A DNA stretch of 64,000 nt from positions 372,001 to 436,000 of the forward strand of contig NZ_FNWQ01000001.1 in assembly GCF_900108365.1 (NCBI RefSeq), read 5' to 3'. The notes below the pieces were generated by a model. It saw only the letters and a program-made list of their open reading frames with translations. It was not told where the DNA came from and did not search any database. A program made the position numbers and the translations under genes. The DNA comes from Chryseobacterium culicis (lineage in GTDB: Bacteria; Bacteroidota; Bacteroidia; Flavobacteriales; Weeksellaceae). Below are positions 37,428-46,880 of this stretch, piece by piece. Positions within the stretch are counted from its first letter, which is position 1. The number at the start of each line of letters is the position of its first letter.

Positions 37428-37550
37428 ATGAGTTATGAATGAGTTCAATGGGTTGGAGAGTTTTAGAGTAAAACTATAAACGAGTTGACGATTTCCCGTC
37501 ACGACTGCTATCAACCCTAAGCTTTAAACCTTGAACTCATTTTATAATTC
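37428..37550. repeat. REP-like inverted repeat after Gfo/Idh gene
   Basis: ATGAGTTCAA (37439-37448) faces TTGAACTCAT (37531-37540), with further AT complementarity outside. About 80 nt of unstructured sequence lies between. It sits between two convergent genes. Confidence 0.55.
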
Positions 37551-37557
37551 ATCATTA

Positions 37558-39450
37558 TTAAAGGATCTCCTGAAGTTCCAGCCATCTCATTTCATGGTTC
37601 TCCAGTTTTTCTGAAACGGATTCAAGGTCTGCAGAAAGTTTTGCAATCTTTTCATAGTCAGACTCATTGTTGAGCTGATCCAGAATGCTGGAACGCTGAT
37701 CTTCTAACTCGGGCATTTCTTTTTCAATCGTTTCCAGCTCTCTTTGCTCTTTGAAGGTTAGTTTTCTTTTAGCACCTGAAGATGAATTGTTTTCAGCTGC
37801 AGGAGCCGTTTCTCTTACAGGTTCAGGCTTTACTGCTGTATTTTTCTCTAATGCTTCCTCACGGCTTCTTGCTTCTCTGTATTCTGAGAAATTTCCTACA
37901 AAATCTCTGATTTTTCCGTCTCCTTCAAAAGCCATAACATGATCTACAATTCTGTCCATGAAATACCTGTCGTGCGAAACGATAATAAGCGATCCCTGGA
38001 ACTGCTGAAGGAAGTTTTCAAGAACTGTCAGGGTAGGAAGGTCCAGGTCATTCGTAGGCTCATCAAAAATCAGGAAATTAGGATTCTGATATAAAATATA
38101 CATCAGGTGAAGTCTTCTCTTTTCACCTCCGGAAAGCTTGGAAATAGGAGAGTACTGTGTCTGATCATCAAATAAGAATAACCTCAGGAATTGAGAAGCA
38201 GAAAGACTTCGTCCGTTGGCTAAAGGATAAAATTCTGCAATTTCTTTAATGAAATCAATCACGCGTTCATCTTCCTTATAAGTAAGACCTTTCTGGGCAA
38301 AATAACCGAAAGATATCGTTTCTCCGGTTTCAATTTCACCCTTGTCAGCCTTTTCAAGCCCTTGAATAATATTAAGCAGGGTAGATTTTCCTGCTCCGTT
38401 TTTTCCAATGATTCCCACTTTTTCACCACGCTGAAACTGGTAACTGAAATCTTTTAAAAGAACTTTAGATCCAAAACTTTTATCAATATGTTTCAGCTCA
38501 AGAATTTTATTTCCCAAACGCTTCATTTCAAAATCCAGTTCCAGGCCGTCTTTTCTCGTATCGGTTTTAGCTACTTTTTCGGTTTCGTAGAAAGCGTCAA
38601 TCCTGCTTTTAGATTTCGTAGTTCTGGCTTTCGGCTGTCTTCTCATCCATTCAAGCTCCTTTCTGTAAAGGTTGTTAGCCTTATCAATAGTAGCATTAAG
38701 ATTCTCCTCCCTGATCATTTTGTTTTCCAGGTAAGTAGCATAGGAACCATTGTGAATATACAGGTTTCTGTCTTCCATTTCCCAGATTATATCGCAGACA
38801 CTGTCCAGAAAGTATCGGTCGTGGGTTACAAGCAATAAAGTGATTTTTGCTTTATTCAGATAATTTTCAAGCCATTCTACCATATCCACATCCAAATGGT
38901 TGGTAGGTTCGTCCATGATAAGGAGGGTGTGTCTGTGTTCAGCTCTTGTTTCTGTTAAAAGTTTTGCCAGTGCCACACGTTTGATCTGTCCTCCGGAAAG
39001 GGTTCCCATTTTGGCATCCAGATCCGTAATCTTAAGCTGGGAAAGAATTTGTTTCATTTCGTTTTCCAGATCCCATGCCTTATGGACTTCCATATCGGCT
39101 AATGCTTTCTCAATAAAATCATGATCTGTAGAATGAAGTGATTGGTGATAATTCTTAAGCGCAAGTATGGGCTCAGAATCCAGTGTCATCATGAATTCCT
39201 CAATGTTCAGTTTGGGATCATAGCTGATTTCCTGGTCAAATAATACAACCTGAATGTCTTTATTAATGATTACAGTTCCGCTGTCTGCAATTTCTTTACC
39301 CATTAATATTTTCAGAAGAGTTGATTTTCCACTTCCGTTTTTGGCAACAATAGCAATTTTATCTCCCTCATTGATGTGAAATGTGATGTTTTCGAACAAA
39401 ACTTTGATGCCGTAAGATTTGGTAAGATTTTCTGCAGAAACGTAATTCAT
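37558..39450 (-). CDS. ABC-F family ATP-binding protein
   Basis: This 630-residue cytosolic protein has two ABC domains joined by a linker. Walker A sites are GSGKST (about residue 40) and GAGKST (about 350), signatures are LSGGQ (about 152) and LSGGEKRR (about 440), and Walker B sites are LLIMDEPT and FLIFDEPT. The inter-domain linker is rich in charged helices (KELEWMRRQPKARTTKSKSR), as in ribosome-acting ABC-F proteins. A C-terminal coiled coil follows, with residues of about 520-560 low complexity. It probably acts on stalled ribosomes (Uup-like); antibiotic resistance is possible but not shown. Confidence 0.97.
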   Translation of the reverse strand: MNYVSAENLTKSYGIKVLFENITFHINEGDKIAIVAKNGSGKSTLLKILMGKEIADSGTVIINKDIQVVLFDQEISYDPKLNIEEFMMTLDSEPILALKNYHQSLHSTDHDFIEKALADMEVHKAWDLENEMKQILSQLKITDLDAKMGTLSGGQIKRVALAKLLTETRAEHRHTLLIMDEPTNHLDVDMVEWLENYLNKAKITLLLVTHDRYFLDSVCDIIWEMEDRNLYIHNGSYATYLENKMIREENLNATIDKANNLYRKELEWMRRQPKARTTKSKSRIDAFYETEKVAKTDTRKDGLELDFEMKRLGNKILELKHIDKSFGSKVLLKDFSYQFQRGEKVGIIGKNGAGKSTLLNIIQGLEKADKGEIETGETISFGYFAQKGLTYKEDERVIDFIKEIAEFYPLANGRSLSASQFLRLFLFDDQTQYSPISKLSGGEKRRLHLMYILYQNPNFLIFDEPTNDLDLPTLTVLENFLQQFQGSLIIVSHDRYFMDRIVDHVMAFEGDGKIRDFVGNFSEYREARSREEALEKNTAVKPEPVRETAPAAENNSSSGAKRKLTFKEQRELETIEKEMPELEDQRSSILDQLNNESDYEKIAKLSADLESVSEKLENHEMRWLELQEIL

Positions 39451-39489
39451 TGGAAATTAATGGTTTGATTTTAATTTTGAATAGAACCG

Positions 39490-39497
39490 CAAAAGTA
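39490..39497 (-). promoter_or_regulatory. ABC-F -7 box (TACTTTTG)
   Basis: A perfect TAnnTTTG on the minus strand, 39 nt upstream of the ABC-F ATG. Confidence 0.55.
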
Positions 39498-39593
39498 CGA
39501 AAATGTAACCTAAAATTTTCCCGAACCCTTTTAGAAATTGATTATTTATGATTTTTTAATAATCTGTGTTCATTGTCTGAAAAAACTAATCAG

Positions 39594-39601
39594 TAAATTT
39601 G
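39594..39601 (+). promoter_or_regulatory. Deoxyribonucleotidase -7 box (TAAATTTG)
   Basis: A perfect TAnnTTTG, 52 nt before the ATG at 39654. Confidence 0.55.
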
Positions 39602-39653
39602 ATATTCTAATATGTAACAATATAAAATAACAACACAAAAATCTGATTAAAGT

Positions 39654-40166
39654 ATGAAAAAAGTTATTGTCGATATGGACGGGGTTATGGCGGATGTTTA
39701 TCATCAGCTGGTACAATTTGAAAAGAGAGATACCGGAAGAGAAATTGAAATCAGTGATTTGGCCGGCAAGTCTGAAATAGAATCTTTTCCCAATGGAAAA
39801 AAACACGTGCATGAGGTAGGATTTTTCAGAACCTTACCCGTAATGAAAGGAAGCCGGGAGGCGATGGAATATCTGAATAATAAATACGAACTCTATATCG
39901 TATCTGCCGGAATGGAATTTCCCAACAGCTTAAGAGAAAAATACGACTGGCTGAAAGAACATTTTCCGTTCATTACCTGGGAACAAATTGTTCTCTGCGG
40001 AAGTAAAAGAATAGTATCCGGTGATGTGATGATTGATGACTATCCTAAAAATCTTGATCATTTTGAAGGACAAAGGCTTATATTCACGCAGCCGCATAAT
40101 GAATTAATCGAAAATGAAACTTATAAAAGAGTTCATTCCTGGGAAGATGTGATGAGTATTCTTTAA
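39654..40166 (+). CDS. 5'(3')-deoxyribonucleotidase-like HAD phosphatase
   Basis: This 170-residue HAD-superfamily protein removes phosphate from deoxyribonucleotides. The DMDGVMAD motif (residues 7-14) carries the nucleophile and general-acid aspartates, and the tail DVMIDDYPKN (about 123-132) holds the metal-binding Asp pair. No cap module is evident. The size is typical of the short form (NT5C-like). A role in dNTP pool balance is inferred. A REP-like inverted repeat lies after it. Confidence 0.93.
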   Translation: MKKVIVDMDGVMADVYHQLVQFEKRDTGREIEISDLAGKSEIESFPNGKKHVHEVGFFRTLPVMKGSREAMEYLNNKYELYIVSAGMEFPNSLREKYDWLKEHFPFITWEQIVLCGSKRIVSGDVMIDDYPKNLDHFEGQRLIFTQPHNELIENETYKRVHSWEDVMSIL

Positions 40167-40170
40167 AAAC

Positions 40171-40271
40171 CGGGAGTAGGAAGATGGAGGCGGGAAGCTT
40201 TATCAGGAAGCTGATGCAAAGGCTGATTTATGAAGTAAAATTATAACGGTTAGTATCAACTTCCATCTTCC
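40171..40271. repeat. REP-like inverted repeat (GGAAGATGGA...TCCATCTTCC)
   Basis: GGAAGATGGA (40179-40188) and TCCATCTTCC (40262-40271) face each other across about 73 nt, with GGGAGTA and TGCTTC partly complementary outside. It lies between two convergent genes. Confidence 0.7.
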
Positions 40272-40295
40272 TGCTTCTATTACCCTTTCTTGCCT

Positions 40296-41159
40296 CTAAT
40301 CCAGTGTAAGTCTTTTCAAGGACCAGGAGCTGCCATTATAAATATCAAGATCTACTTTGGCATTAATGCCATGTACAATTCCGTTTTCTGTAAACTGCCA
40401 GAAATCCCACTGGTCATCAGGTGAAGGAGAAGGCACATCATTATAATTGGCCAGCCATAGCGGATAACCGTCAAACTCGCCTTTCAGAAAGTCCTTGTAA
40501 TAATGATAATAGGTATAGATGATGGGTTTTTCACCATAAGTGTCCTCTATTATTTTACACCATACTTTCAGATCTTCAAGGAGTTTTTTATTCGTTTTTC
40601 GCTTAGGGATTTTTTCAATATCGAGAATCGGAGGAAGATCGCCGCTTTCCAGTTTTACATTTTCCAGAAAATTGTTAGCCTGTATTACAGGATCTTCATC
40701 AGCCCTGTAAAAATGATACGCACCACGGATGAGATCATGCTTTTTAGCGCTCTCCCAGAATTCATCAAAATGTTTGTCGGCACTTCGGTTTCCCATAGTA
40801 GCACGCATCACTACAAATTCTAGCGGAATGGTCTTGTTTCCTATACTCAGACTGTCCCATCTGATATCTTCCCTGTTCTGATAATGAGAAACATCAAAAC
40901 CATAGGTTTTATCCAGATTACTGCTGATTATTCTTTGAATTCTTAAGGATTCCTTTTCGCTGTTATGAAGTTTTTTGTGTCTGAATTTATTAAAGTACAA
41001 CGCATAATAATAGCTTACAGACTGTCTTAGATAAAGCCCTGTTCCTGCCAACGCTACAATTAATATAGCCAATAGTACCCATCTCCGGAAAAAATAGTTC
41101 TTCCGTCTTGTTTTATGGATTCGTTTGGCAGTTTTTTTGGTGTACTTTTTAGGTGTCAT
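40296..41159 (-). CDS. Membrane-anchored GH25 lysozyme
   Basis: This is a GH25 (Chalaropsis-type) muramidase of 287 residues from the ATG at 41159. A basic N-terminal stretch (about residues 1-22) precedes one membrane anchor (about 28-44, VLLAILIVALAGTGLYL). The catalytic domain starts with GFDVSHYQNREDI (Asp) and contains PPILDIE (Asp and Glu). IYTYYHYY and LWLANYNDVP complete the fold. It probably trims peptidoglycan from the periplasmic side. A TAGTTTTG -7 box (41169-41176) lies 9 nt before the ATG, so the leader is very short. Confidence 0.95.
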   Translation of the reverse strand: MTPKKYTKKTAKRIHKTRRKNYFFRRWVLLAILIVALAGTGLYLRQSVSYYYALYFNKFRHKKLHNSEKESLRIQRIISSNLDKTYGFDVSHYQNREDIRWDSLSIGNKTIPLEFVVMRATMGNRSADKHFDEFWESAKKHDLIRGAYHFYRADEDPVIQANNFLENVKLESGDLPPILDIEKIPKRKTNKKLLEDLKVWCKIIEDTYGEKPIIYTYYHYYKDFLKGEFDGYPLWLANYNDVPSPSPDDQWDFWQFTENGIVHGINAKVDLDIYNGSSWSLKRLTLD

Positions 41160-41168
41160 AAAGTTTTG

Positions 41169-41176
41169 CAAAACTA
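41169..41176 (-). promoter_or_regulatory. GH25 -7 box (TAGTTTTG)
   Basis: A perfect TAnnTTTG on the minus strand, 9 nt before the GH25 ATG at 41159. Confidence 0.5.
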
Positions 41177-41211
41177 ACTTTTTTCACTACGAAATGCTAA
41201 AATAAAATCAG

Positions 41212-41219
41212 TAAATTTG
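41212..41219 (+). promoter_or_regulatory. NDH-2 -7 box (TAAATTTG), 6 nt before the ATG
   Basis: A perfect TAnnTTTG ends 6 nt before the ATG at 41226. With the usual start site about 6 nt downstream, the mRNA would begin near the initiation codon, implying a leaderless transcript. Confidence 0.5.
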
Positions 41220-41225
41220 TGTATT

Positions 41226-42488
41226 ATGGAAACACGCGAAAAAATCATCATTATTGGAGGAGGATTTGCGGGGCTGCAGCTTGCAAAAACATTAAACAAC
41301 AAGAATAAAAAGGTCATTGTTCTGGATAAGATGAATCACCATATGTTCCAGCCGCTTTTTTATCAGGTAGCTTCCGGAAGGATAGAGCCTTCCAACATTT
41401 CCTTTCCTTTCAGAAAGATTTTTCAGCAGTCCAGAAACACACAGTTCAGAATGACAGAGGTGAGAGAAATAGATCCTGCCAATAACAAAGTCATTACAGA
41501 CGAAGCCGAATTTACGTATGATAAACTTATCATTGCAACAGGCTGTAAAACTAATTTCTTCGGGAATAAAGAACTGGAAGGTAAGGCATTCGGAATGAAA
41601 AATACCCAGGAAGCCATCAGCATCAGAAATCACGTTCTTACAACATTTGAAAAACTGATCATTGAAAAAAGCAGAAGCGACGACGGAAACTGGAATATCG
41701 TTATCGTAGGGAGCGGACCTACAGGAGTAGAGCTTGCAGGCGCTTTTGCCGAAATGAAAAAAGATATTCTCCCAAGAGATTATCCCTATATGAATTTCGA
41801 TCATCTGAAAATTATTCTCGTAAGCTCCACAGAAAAACCGCTTGCCGTAATGAGCAGCGAAGCTCAGGAAAAATCTGAAAAATACCTGAAGGATCTTGGG
41901 GTAACTTTTATGAGCGGGGAAGTGGTAACGGAGTATGACGGTGATAAAGTTCATCTGAAAAGCGGAAAAGAAATCCCGTCCAATAATGTCATCTGGGCAG
42001 CCGGAGTTACAGGAAATGTGGTAGGAGGTTTTCCGGAAGAAAAATTAGTGAAAAACCGGTATATTGTAGACAGGTACAATAAAATAAAAGGGTACGATAA
42101 TGTTTATGCCATCGGCGATATTGCCTATATGGAAACACCAAAATATCCGCACGGGCACCCGCAGGTCGCCAATGTAGCCATTAATCAGGCAAAGAATTTA
42201 GGTAAAAATCTTCTGAAGAAAACCCGGCAGGAATGGAAAGAATACGAATACGATGATAAAGGTTCCCTGGCAACTATTGGAAAGCACAGAGCTGTTGTAG
42301 ATCTGCCATTTATAAAATTTCAGGGATTTTTGGCGTGGTATTTCTGGATGTTTCTCCATTTAATGCTAATTTTGAGCGTTAGAAATAAGCTGGCCATATT
42401 TTTTAACTGGATGTGGAGCTATATCAACAAAGATTCTTCTTTAAGATTAATTATTATACCTACTAAGAAAAACGGAACATTACAATGA
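41226..42488 (+). CDS. ndh: Type II NADH dehydrogenase / pyridine nucleotide-disulphide oxidoreductase
   Basis: This 420-residue FAD protein is a single-subunit NADH:quinone oxidoreductase. The FAD-binding [13 protein letters not shown] (about residues 12-24), [16 protein letters not shown] (active-site block) and second nucleotide site [16 protein letters not shown] (about 159-174) are present. The VYAIGDIA motif (about 296-303) binds FAD. The C terminus has one hydrophobic segment ([13 protein letters not shown]). An upstream in-frame TTG (41217) lies within the -7 box, so I start at the ATG. The stop overlaps the ATG of trmD by 4 nt (ATGA). Confidence 0.95.
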   Translation: METREKIIIIGGGFAGLQLAKTLNNKNKKVIVLDKMNHHMFQPLFYQVASGRIEPSNISFPFRKIFQQSRNTQFRMTEVREIDPANNKVITDEAEFTYDKLIIATGCKTNFFGNKELEGKAFGMKNTQEAISIRNHVLTTFEKLIIEKSRSDDGNWNIVIVGSGPTGVELAGAFAEMKKDILPRDYPYMNFDHLKIILVSSTEKPLAVMSSEAQEKSEKYLKDLGVTFMSGEVVTEYDGDKVHLKSGKEIPSNNVIWAAGVTGNVVGGFPEEKLVKNRYIVDRYNKIKGYDNVYAIGDIAYMETPKYPHGHPQVANVAINQAKNLGKNLLKKTRQEWKEYEYDDKGSLATIGKHRAVVDLPFIKFQGFLAWYFWMFLHLMLILSVRNKLAIFFNWMWSYINKDSSLRLIIIPTKKNGTLQ

Positions 42489-43159
42489 GAATTGACATAA
42501 TAAGCGTACTTCCGGAATTGATGGAGAGTCCGTTTCAGGCTTCTATTTTAAAAAGAGCAATGGATAAAGGACTGGCAGAAGTACATTTTCATCAGCTGAG
42601 AGACTGGGCTATCAATAAGCACAGACAGATTGATGATGAACCCTACGGAGGCGGAGCAGGAATGGTAATGATGATTGAGCCGCTGGATAAATGCATCTCA
42701 GAGCTTAAGTCCCAAAGAAATTATGACGAGGTAATCTACCTGACACCGGATGGTGTTACTTTGAACCAGAAAATAGCCAATACACTTTCTATAAAGCAGA
42801 ATCTTATTTTCCTTTGCGGGCACTATAAAGGAATAGACCAAAGAGTAAGAGATCTTCATATTACAAAAGAAATCTCCATTGGAGATTACGTTCTTACAGG
42901 AGGAGAGCTGGCCGCCTGTGTTCTTGCAGATTCTGTAATAAGACTGCTTCCCGGAGTTTTGAACGATGAGCAGAGTGCACTCACAGACAGCTTCCAGGAC
43001 GATCTTCTATCCCCACCCATTTATACAAGACCGGAAAGTTATAAAGGATTAGATGTTCCCAAAATCTTACTGAGCGGTAACTTTGGTAAGATTGAAGAGT
43101 GGCGTCATGATGAGGCTGTGCGTATCACCAGGGAAAAACGCCCGGATTTATTGAAATAA
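42485..43159 (+). CDS. trmD: tRNA (guanine-N1)-methyltransferase TrmD
   Basis: TrmD methylates G37 of tRNAs using SAM, which prevents frameshifting. The protein has 224 residues, the usual length. [21 protein letters not shown], the substrate loop [13 protein letters not shown] (about 55-67) and the knot motif [14 protein letters not shown] (about 132-145) are present. It overlaps the ndh stop by 4 nt, so translation is coupled. No rpsP, rimM or rplS genes flank it, unlike in many bacteria. Confidence 0.99.
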   Translation: MRIDIISVLPELMESPFQASILKRAMDKGLAEVHFHQLRDWAINKHRQIDDEPYGGGAGMVMMIEPLDKCISELKSQRNYDEVIYLTPDGVTLNQKIANTLSIKQNLIFLCGHYKGIDQRVRDLHITKEISIGDYVLTGGELAACVLADSVIRLLPGVLNDEQSALTDSFQDDLLSPPIYTRPESYKGLDVPKILLSGNFGKIEEWRHDEAVRITREKRPDLLK

Positions 43160-43536
43160 AATACAGAAACATTCCCTATTCTTTTTTATCGATATTATTC
43201 CATTTATTATGCAGGCAAATGGAATAATATTTGTTATATATTTGAGAAATATTAAAAAATATTAATATTTACCATTTTTTATGAAAAAATTATTTGATAA
43301 TCGGGGATTTGATGTATTGTCTCAATTTTGATTAATATAGTAAAAGTCCCTAATTGTTGAAAAATTAGTTTATTATATATGGTTTCATTAGTATTTTTAT
43401 TATATTTGAACTGTTTTTTAACAGGAATTGATTTTCTTTTGTAAGATGAATCAATAGTATTTGAAAAAAAAATAATAAATTTACACCCTTAAAGAAAAAA
43501 GAACATATATAAATTAAAGTAAAGAAATTAATGTAG
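43160..43536. other. AT-rich intergenic region with one long hairpin
   Basis: A 14-bp perfect hairpin lies at 43192-43230. The rest has poly-A/T stretches and several AATATT palindromes, with no open frame. Promoter and terminator functions are possible. Confidence 0.5.
43192..43230. repeat. 14-bp AT-rich perfect hairpin after trmD
   Basis: ATATTATTCCATTT (43192-43205) is complementary to 43217-43230 with an 11-nt loop. It may act as an RNA stability element at the 3' end of the ndh-trmD mRNA. It is followed by TTGTTATATATTTG rather than a plain T-run. Confidence 0.6.
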
Positions 43537-44472
43537 ATGGAGCTGTTCTCTTTTTATAATGTTGAAAATTTATTTTTACCCGATCCGAAACCTGTCCACA
43601 AATTAGATCCTACCCGGTCAGGATTGAGGAATTGGGATGAAAAGAGATATAGAAACAAGCTTTTTAAAATCTCACACGTATTTCAGCTGATGAAGGAAGA
43701 TAATGGCGTTTTGCCATTTATGATTGGTTTGTCTGAAGTTTCCGGAAGAAAAGTTCTGGAAGATCTCGTGGAGATGGAACCTTTTAATTCTGAATATGGA
43801 ATTGTGCATTACAATTCTATGGACGAAAGAAAGGTAGATGTAGCCATGTTATATGATAAAAATAAAGTAGAGGTTATAGATTCTGAGACCATTACTTTCT
43901 TTTTTGAAATAATAAACAAAAACACAGGAAATTACGACACAACTAGGGACGTACTTTTTTCAAAAATAAAATATAAAGGGGAAATTATTAATGTCTTTAT
44001 CGCCCATCTTCCCTCTAAGCGAGAAAAAGATATTAACAAACCCAAGAGAACCTTTATAATGAATGAAATCCGGGAACGGATTATGAAAATTGTAAATGCA
44101 GATCAAGAGCATGTCATATTGTGTGGTGATTTCAACGAAAACCCGGATGATGAAGATTTAGTACAGATTCTCTATGACAATAACCATGAGAAGGTTTTAG
44201 CGAACCCTTTTCAGCAATTGTTTTCTACAAGAAATTATTCTACTTTTCATTATAAATCTGGACTGCTGTATGATCAGATCATTATGTCAAGATCACTGCT
44301 TGATAATAAAACGCTGGCTTTTCAGGATGCACATGTATTCAATTCTGAGAAAATCCGCAGCAGAACCAGGAATTTTGAAGGACGACCTTTCCGAACATAT
44401 GCTGGTACACGGTATTTAGGAGGATATAGTGATCACTTTCCGGTTTTTGTAAAATTTAAAAGTTTACAGTAA
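43537..44472 (+). CDS. Endonuclease/exonuclease/phosphatase family protein
   Basis: This 311-residue EEP-fold protein starts MELFSFYNVENLFLP. The metal-binding Asn/Glu pair appears at FYNVENLF and FMIGLSEVSGRKVLEDL. CGDFNENPDDEDL (about 190) carries the catalytic Asp and Asn, and the terminal YSDHFPVFVKF holds the active-site His and the conserved SDH. It has no signal peptide. Substrates may include DNA, phosphoinositides or phosphodiesters. The neighbour downstream is the AsnC regulator. Confidence 0.95.
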   Translation: MELFSFYNVENLFLPDPKPVHKLDPTRSGLRNWDEKRYRNKLFKISHVFQLMKEDNGVLPFMIGLSEVSGRKVLEDLVEMEPFNSEYGIVHYNSMDERKVDVAMLYDKNKVEVIDSETITFFFEIINKNTGNYDTTRDVLFSKIKYKGEIINVFIAHLPSKREKDINKPKRTFIMNEIRERIMKIVNADQEHVILCGDFNENPDDEDLVQILYDNNHEKVLANPFQQLFSTRNYSTFHYKSGLLYDQIIMSRSLLDNKTLAFQDAHVFNSEKIRSRTRNFEGRPFRTYAGTRYLGGYSDHFPVFVKFKSLQ

Positions 44473-44501
44473 AAAAACATAAATAATAAAAAAAGTAGAA
44501 A

Positions 44502-44972
44502 ATGAAAAATTCGAGCAACACAAGCTACCATTTGGATTCTATTGACAAAGAAATCATCTACATGTTGATGGACAATGCTAAAACCTCTTTAGCCCACATT
44601 TCAAAAAATGTCGGAATTTCCACTACTGCAGTGCATCAAAGAATCAAAAAACTCGAACATGCGGGAGTTATTGAAAATTCAATATCATTTCTTAATCCTA
44701 AAAAGATAGGATATAAGGTGATTTCCTACATCGGCGTATTTCTGGATCAGCCAAGCCATTATCCGGAAGTAGTAAAATCTTTACATGATATCAATGAAGT
44801 AGTGGAGGCCCACTATACTACAGGAAACTATACCATTTTCCTAAAGGTTCTCTGTAAAGATAATGACCATCTGATGCAGATTCTTAATAAACTTCAGAAG
44901 CTGAAAGGTGTAACCAGAACAGAAACTTTTATATCTTTGGAACAAGGTATTTACAGACAATTGAAAGTATAA
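44502..44972 (+). CDS. Lrp/AsnC family transcriptional regulator
   Basis: This 156-residue regulator has an N-terminal helix-turn-helix (LDSIDKEIIYMLMDNAKTSLAHISKNVGISTTAVHQRIKKLE, residues about 9-50) and a C-terminal RAM ligand domain (VVEAHYTTGNYTIFLKVLC). Its start MKNSSNTSY follows closely after the EEP gene stop (29 nt). The next gene, deoC, starts 4 nt after its stop. The regulator may therefore be co-transcribed with, and may control, the nucleoside-catabolic gene. Confidence 0.96.
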   Translation: MKNSSNTSYHLDSIDKEIIYMLMDNAKTSLAHISKNVGISTTAVHQRIKKLEHAGVIENSISFLNPKKIGYKVISYIGVFLDQPSHYPEVVKSLHDINEVVEAHYTTGNYTIFLKVLCKDNDHLMQILNKLQKLKGVTRTETFISLEQGIYRQLKV

Positions 44973-44976
44973 CGAT

Positions 44977-45720
44977 ATGAACATAGCCCAATATTTGGAT
45001 TCAACCTACCTCAAGACACCAGAACAATCAGGTATTTCCCATGAAGAAACGCTGCAGAAAGATATAAAACTTGCTCAGGAAGCAATAGATAAAGGTATTT
45101 TTGCAGTGATGATTCGTCCAGATTATGTATCTGAGGTCAAAAAATATATTCAGGAAAAAAATTCAAATGTTGCAGTAGGAACTGTAATAGGCTTTCACGA
45201 AGGAACCTATTCTATTGAGGAAAAGCTTGCAGAAGCATCAAAAGCAATAGAAGACGGTGCTGATGAATTGGATTTTGTTATCAATTATACAGCTTATCTG
45301 AAAGGAGATCTGCAGCTGGTAAAAGAAGAATTTGTAAAATGCACGAAATTATCTCTTGAGCATCACAAAACAGCGAAGTGGATTATTGAAATTGCCGCTT
45401 TGACGAATGAGCAAATTGCAGATCTTACCAAAAGTATTTCTACCTGGGCAGAAGAGAATTTCTCCGAAACAGATTTGTCAAAAATCTTTGTTAAATCTTC
45501 CACCGGTTTCTATGAAACTACAGATGGAAAACCTAATGGGGCAACTTTTGAAGGAATCGCTATCATGCTTGACAATGCAGGGAAACTTCCTGTGAAAGCA
45601 GCCGGCGGAGTGAAAACTCCTGAAGATGCCGCCAAAATGATCAGCATGGGAGTAAAAAGAATCGGAACCTCCTCAGCACTGGCACTGATTGAAAACGAAT
45701 CTTCATCAGAAGGATATTAA
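44977..45720 (+). CDS. deoC: Deoxyribose-phosphate aldolase
   Basis: The class I aldolase that splits 2-deoxyribose-5-phosphate into acetaldehyde and glyceraldehyde-3-phosphate. The protein has 247 residues. The Schiff-base Lys lies in KIFVKSSTGFYE (about residue 167), and KAAGGVKTPEDAAKM (about 200-214) is the phosphate loop. WIIEIAALTNEQI is the third signature. It directly follows the AsnC-type regulator (4-nt gap). A bidirectional terminator follows. Confidence 0.98.
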   Translation: MNIAQYLDSTYLKTPEQSGISHEETLQKDIKLAQEAIDKGIFAVMIRPDYVSEVKKYIQEKNSNVAVGTVIGFHEGTYSIEEKLAEASKAIEDGADELDFVINYTAYLKGDLQLVKEEFVKCTKLSLEHHKTAKWIIEIAALTNEQIADLTKSISTWAEENFSETDLSKIFVKSSTGFYETTDGKPNGATFEGIAIMLDNAGKLPVKAAGGVKTPEDAAKMISMGVKRIGTSSALALIENESSSEGY

Positions 45721-45739
45721 TCAACTTGTAAAATCATAA

Positions 45740-45769
45740 AAAAACCATCAGTTTTACTGATGGTTTTTA
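45740..45769. terminator. Bidirectional terminator between deoC and dusB
   Basis: AAAACCATCAGT pairs with ACTGATGGTTTT around a TTT loop. T/A-runs flank both sides. Confidence 0.93.
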
Positions 45770-45771
45770 TT

Positions 45772-46767
45772 TTATAGCTGTGCCTGATATTCTTCGTAAA
45801 ACTGTTGGGTTTCCTGGATCAGGCTGTTCATTTCTTCCAAAGTGAAAACCTCCAGGAATTTTTTTCTGAACTCTTTAAAGTGAGGAATTCCTCTGAAATA
45901 ATTACTGTAGTGCTGTCTCATTTCTACCAATCCTAACCTTTCACCTTTCCATTCCACACTCCATTCCGCATGCTGGCGAACAGCCAGTAAACGGTCTGAT
46001 ATGGTAGGCTCCGGTAAATGCTCTCCTGTTGTAAAGAAATGCTTGATTTCGTTAAAGATCCATGGATAGCCAATAGCAGCACGTCCTATCATAATTCCGT
46101 CGCAGGCATATTTTTGTTTGTAGGCCAGCGCTTTTTCAGCAGAATCTATATCACCATTTCCAAAAATGGGAATCTCAATATTAGGATTTTGTTTAATTCT
46201 TGAAATATGTTCCCAGTCTGCTTCACCCTTATACATCTGAGCACGGGTTCTGGCATGGATGGTTAAAGCTTTGATTCCTGTTTCCTGCAGTCGTTCAGCT
46301 ACTTCATCAATATTGATTGTATGGCTGTCCCAGCCTAAACGGGTTTTAACCGTTACAGGCAGATGAGTAGAGCTTACCACGGCTTTTGTAAGACGAACCA
46401 TCAGGTCGATATCTTTCAACACACCTGCTCCGGCTCCTTTGCAGACAACTTTTTTTACAGGGCATCCGAAATTGATATCTACCAGATCCGGATTCACTGT
46501 TTCAACAATTCTTGCAGACATGGCCATTGCTTCCTCGTCTCCACCGAAAATCTGTATCCCTACCGGTCTCTCATAATCGAAAATATCCAGCTTTTTACGG
46601 CTTTTAATAGCGTCACGAATCAACCCCTCGGAAGAAATAAATTCCGAATACATTAAATCTGCACCATGCATTTTACACAAACGTCTGAACGGAGGATCAC
46701 TTACATCTTCCATCGGAGCCAGCAAAAGCGGAAATTCCGGCAGTTCTATGTTGCCTATTCTTATCAT
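45772..46767 (-). CDS. dusB: tRNA-dihydrouridine synthase DusB
   Basis: This 331-residue flavoenzyme reduces uridines in tRNA to dihydrouridine. FMN-binding MEDVSDPPFRRLC (about 18-30), the active-site block DINFGCPVKKVVCKGAGAG (catalytic Cys in VVCKGAG, about 109) and the RTRAQMY loop (about 183) are all present. The CDGIMIGRAAIGYPW block closes the barrel. A TAAATTTG -7 box ends 4 nt before the ATG (46772-46779), consistent with leaderless translation. Confidence 0.98.
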   Translation of the reverse strand: MIRIGNIELPEFPLLLAPMEDVSDPPFRRLCKMHGADLMYSEFISSEGLIRDAIKSRKKLDIFDYERPVGIQIFGGDEEAMAMSARIVETVNPDLVDINFGCPVKKVVCKGAGAGVLKDIDLMVRLTKAVVSSTHLPVTVKTRLGWDSHTINIDEVAERLQETGIKALTIHARTRAQMYKGEADWEHISRIKQNPNIEIPIFGNGDIDSAEKALAYKQKYACDGIMIGRAAIGYPWIFNEIKHFFTTGEHLPEPTISDRLLAVRQHAEWSVEWKGERLGLVEMRQHYSNYFRGIPHFKEFRKKFLEVFTLEEMNSLIQETQQFYEEYQAQL

Positions 46768-46771
46768 GGTG

Positions 46772-46779
46772 CAAATTTA
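46772..46779 (-). promoter_or_regulatory. dusB -7 box (TAAATTTG), 4 nt before the ATG
   Basis: A perfect TAnnTTTG on the minus strand adjacent to the ATG at 46767. The start site would fall at or next to the A of ATG. Confidence 0.5.
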
Positions 46780-46880
46780 CGAAATTTTGAAAAAACAATA
46801 TTTTATAAATTTAAATAGGTTGCTGCTTTACCTGTACAGATTTATTTAAGGGATTTTTTTGTAAATAATAACCGTTGATC

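Noticed and set aside
41292..41954. 220-codon minus-strand frame opposite ndh
   Set aside because: Long, but antisense to a clear NDH-2 gene; rich in Phe/Cys/Ser as expected of shadow frames.
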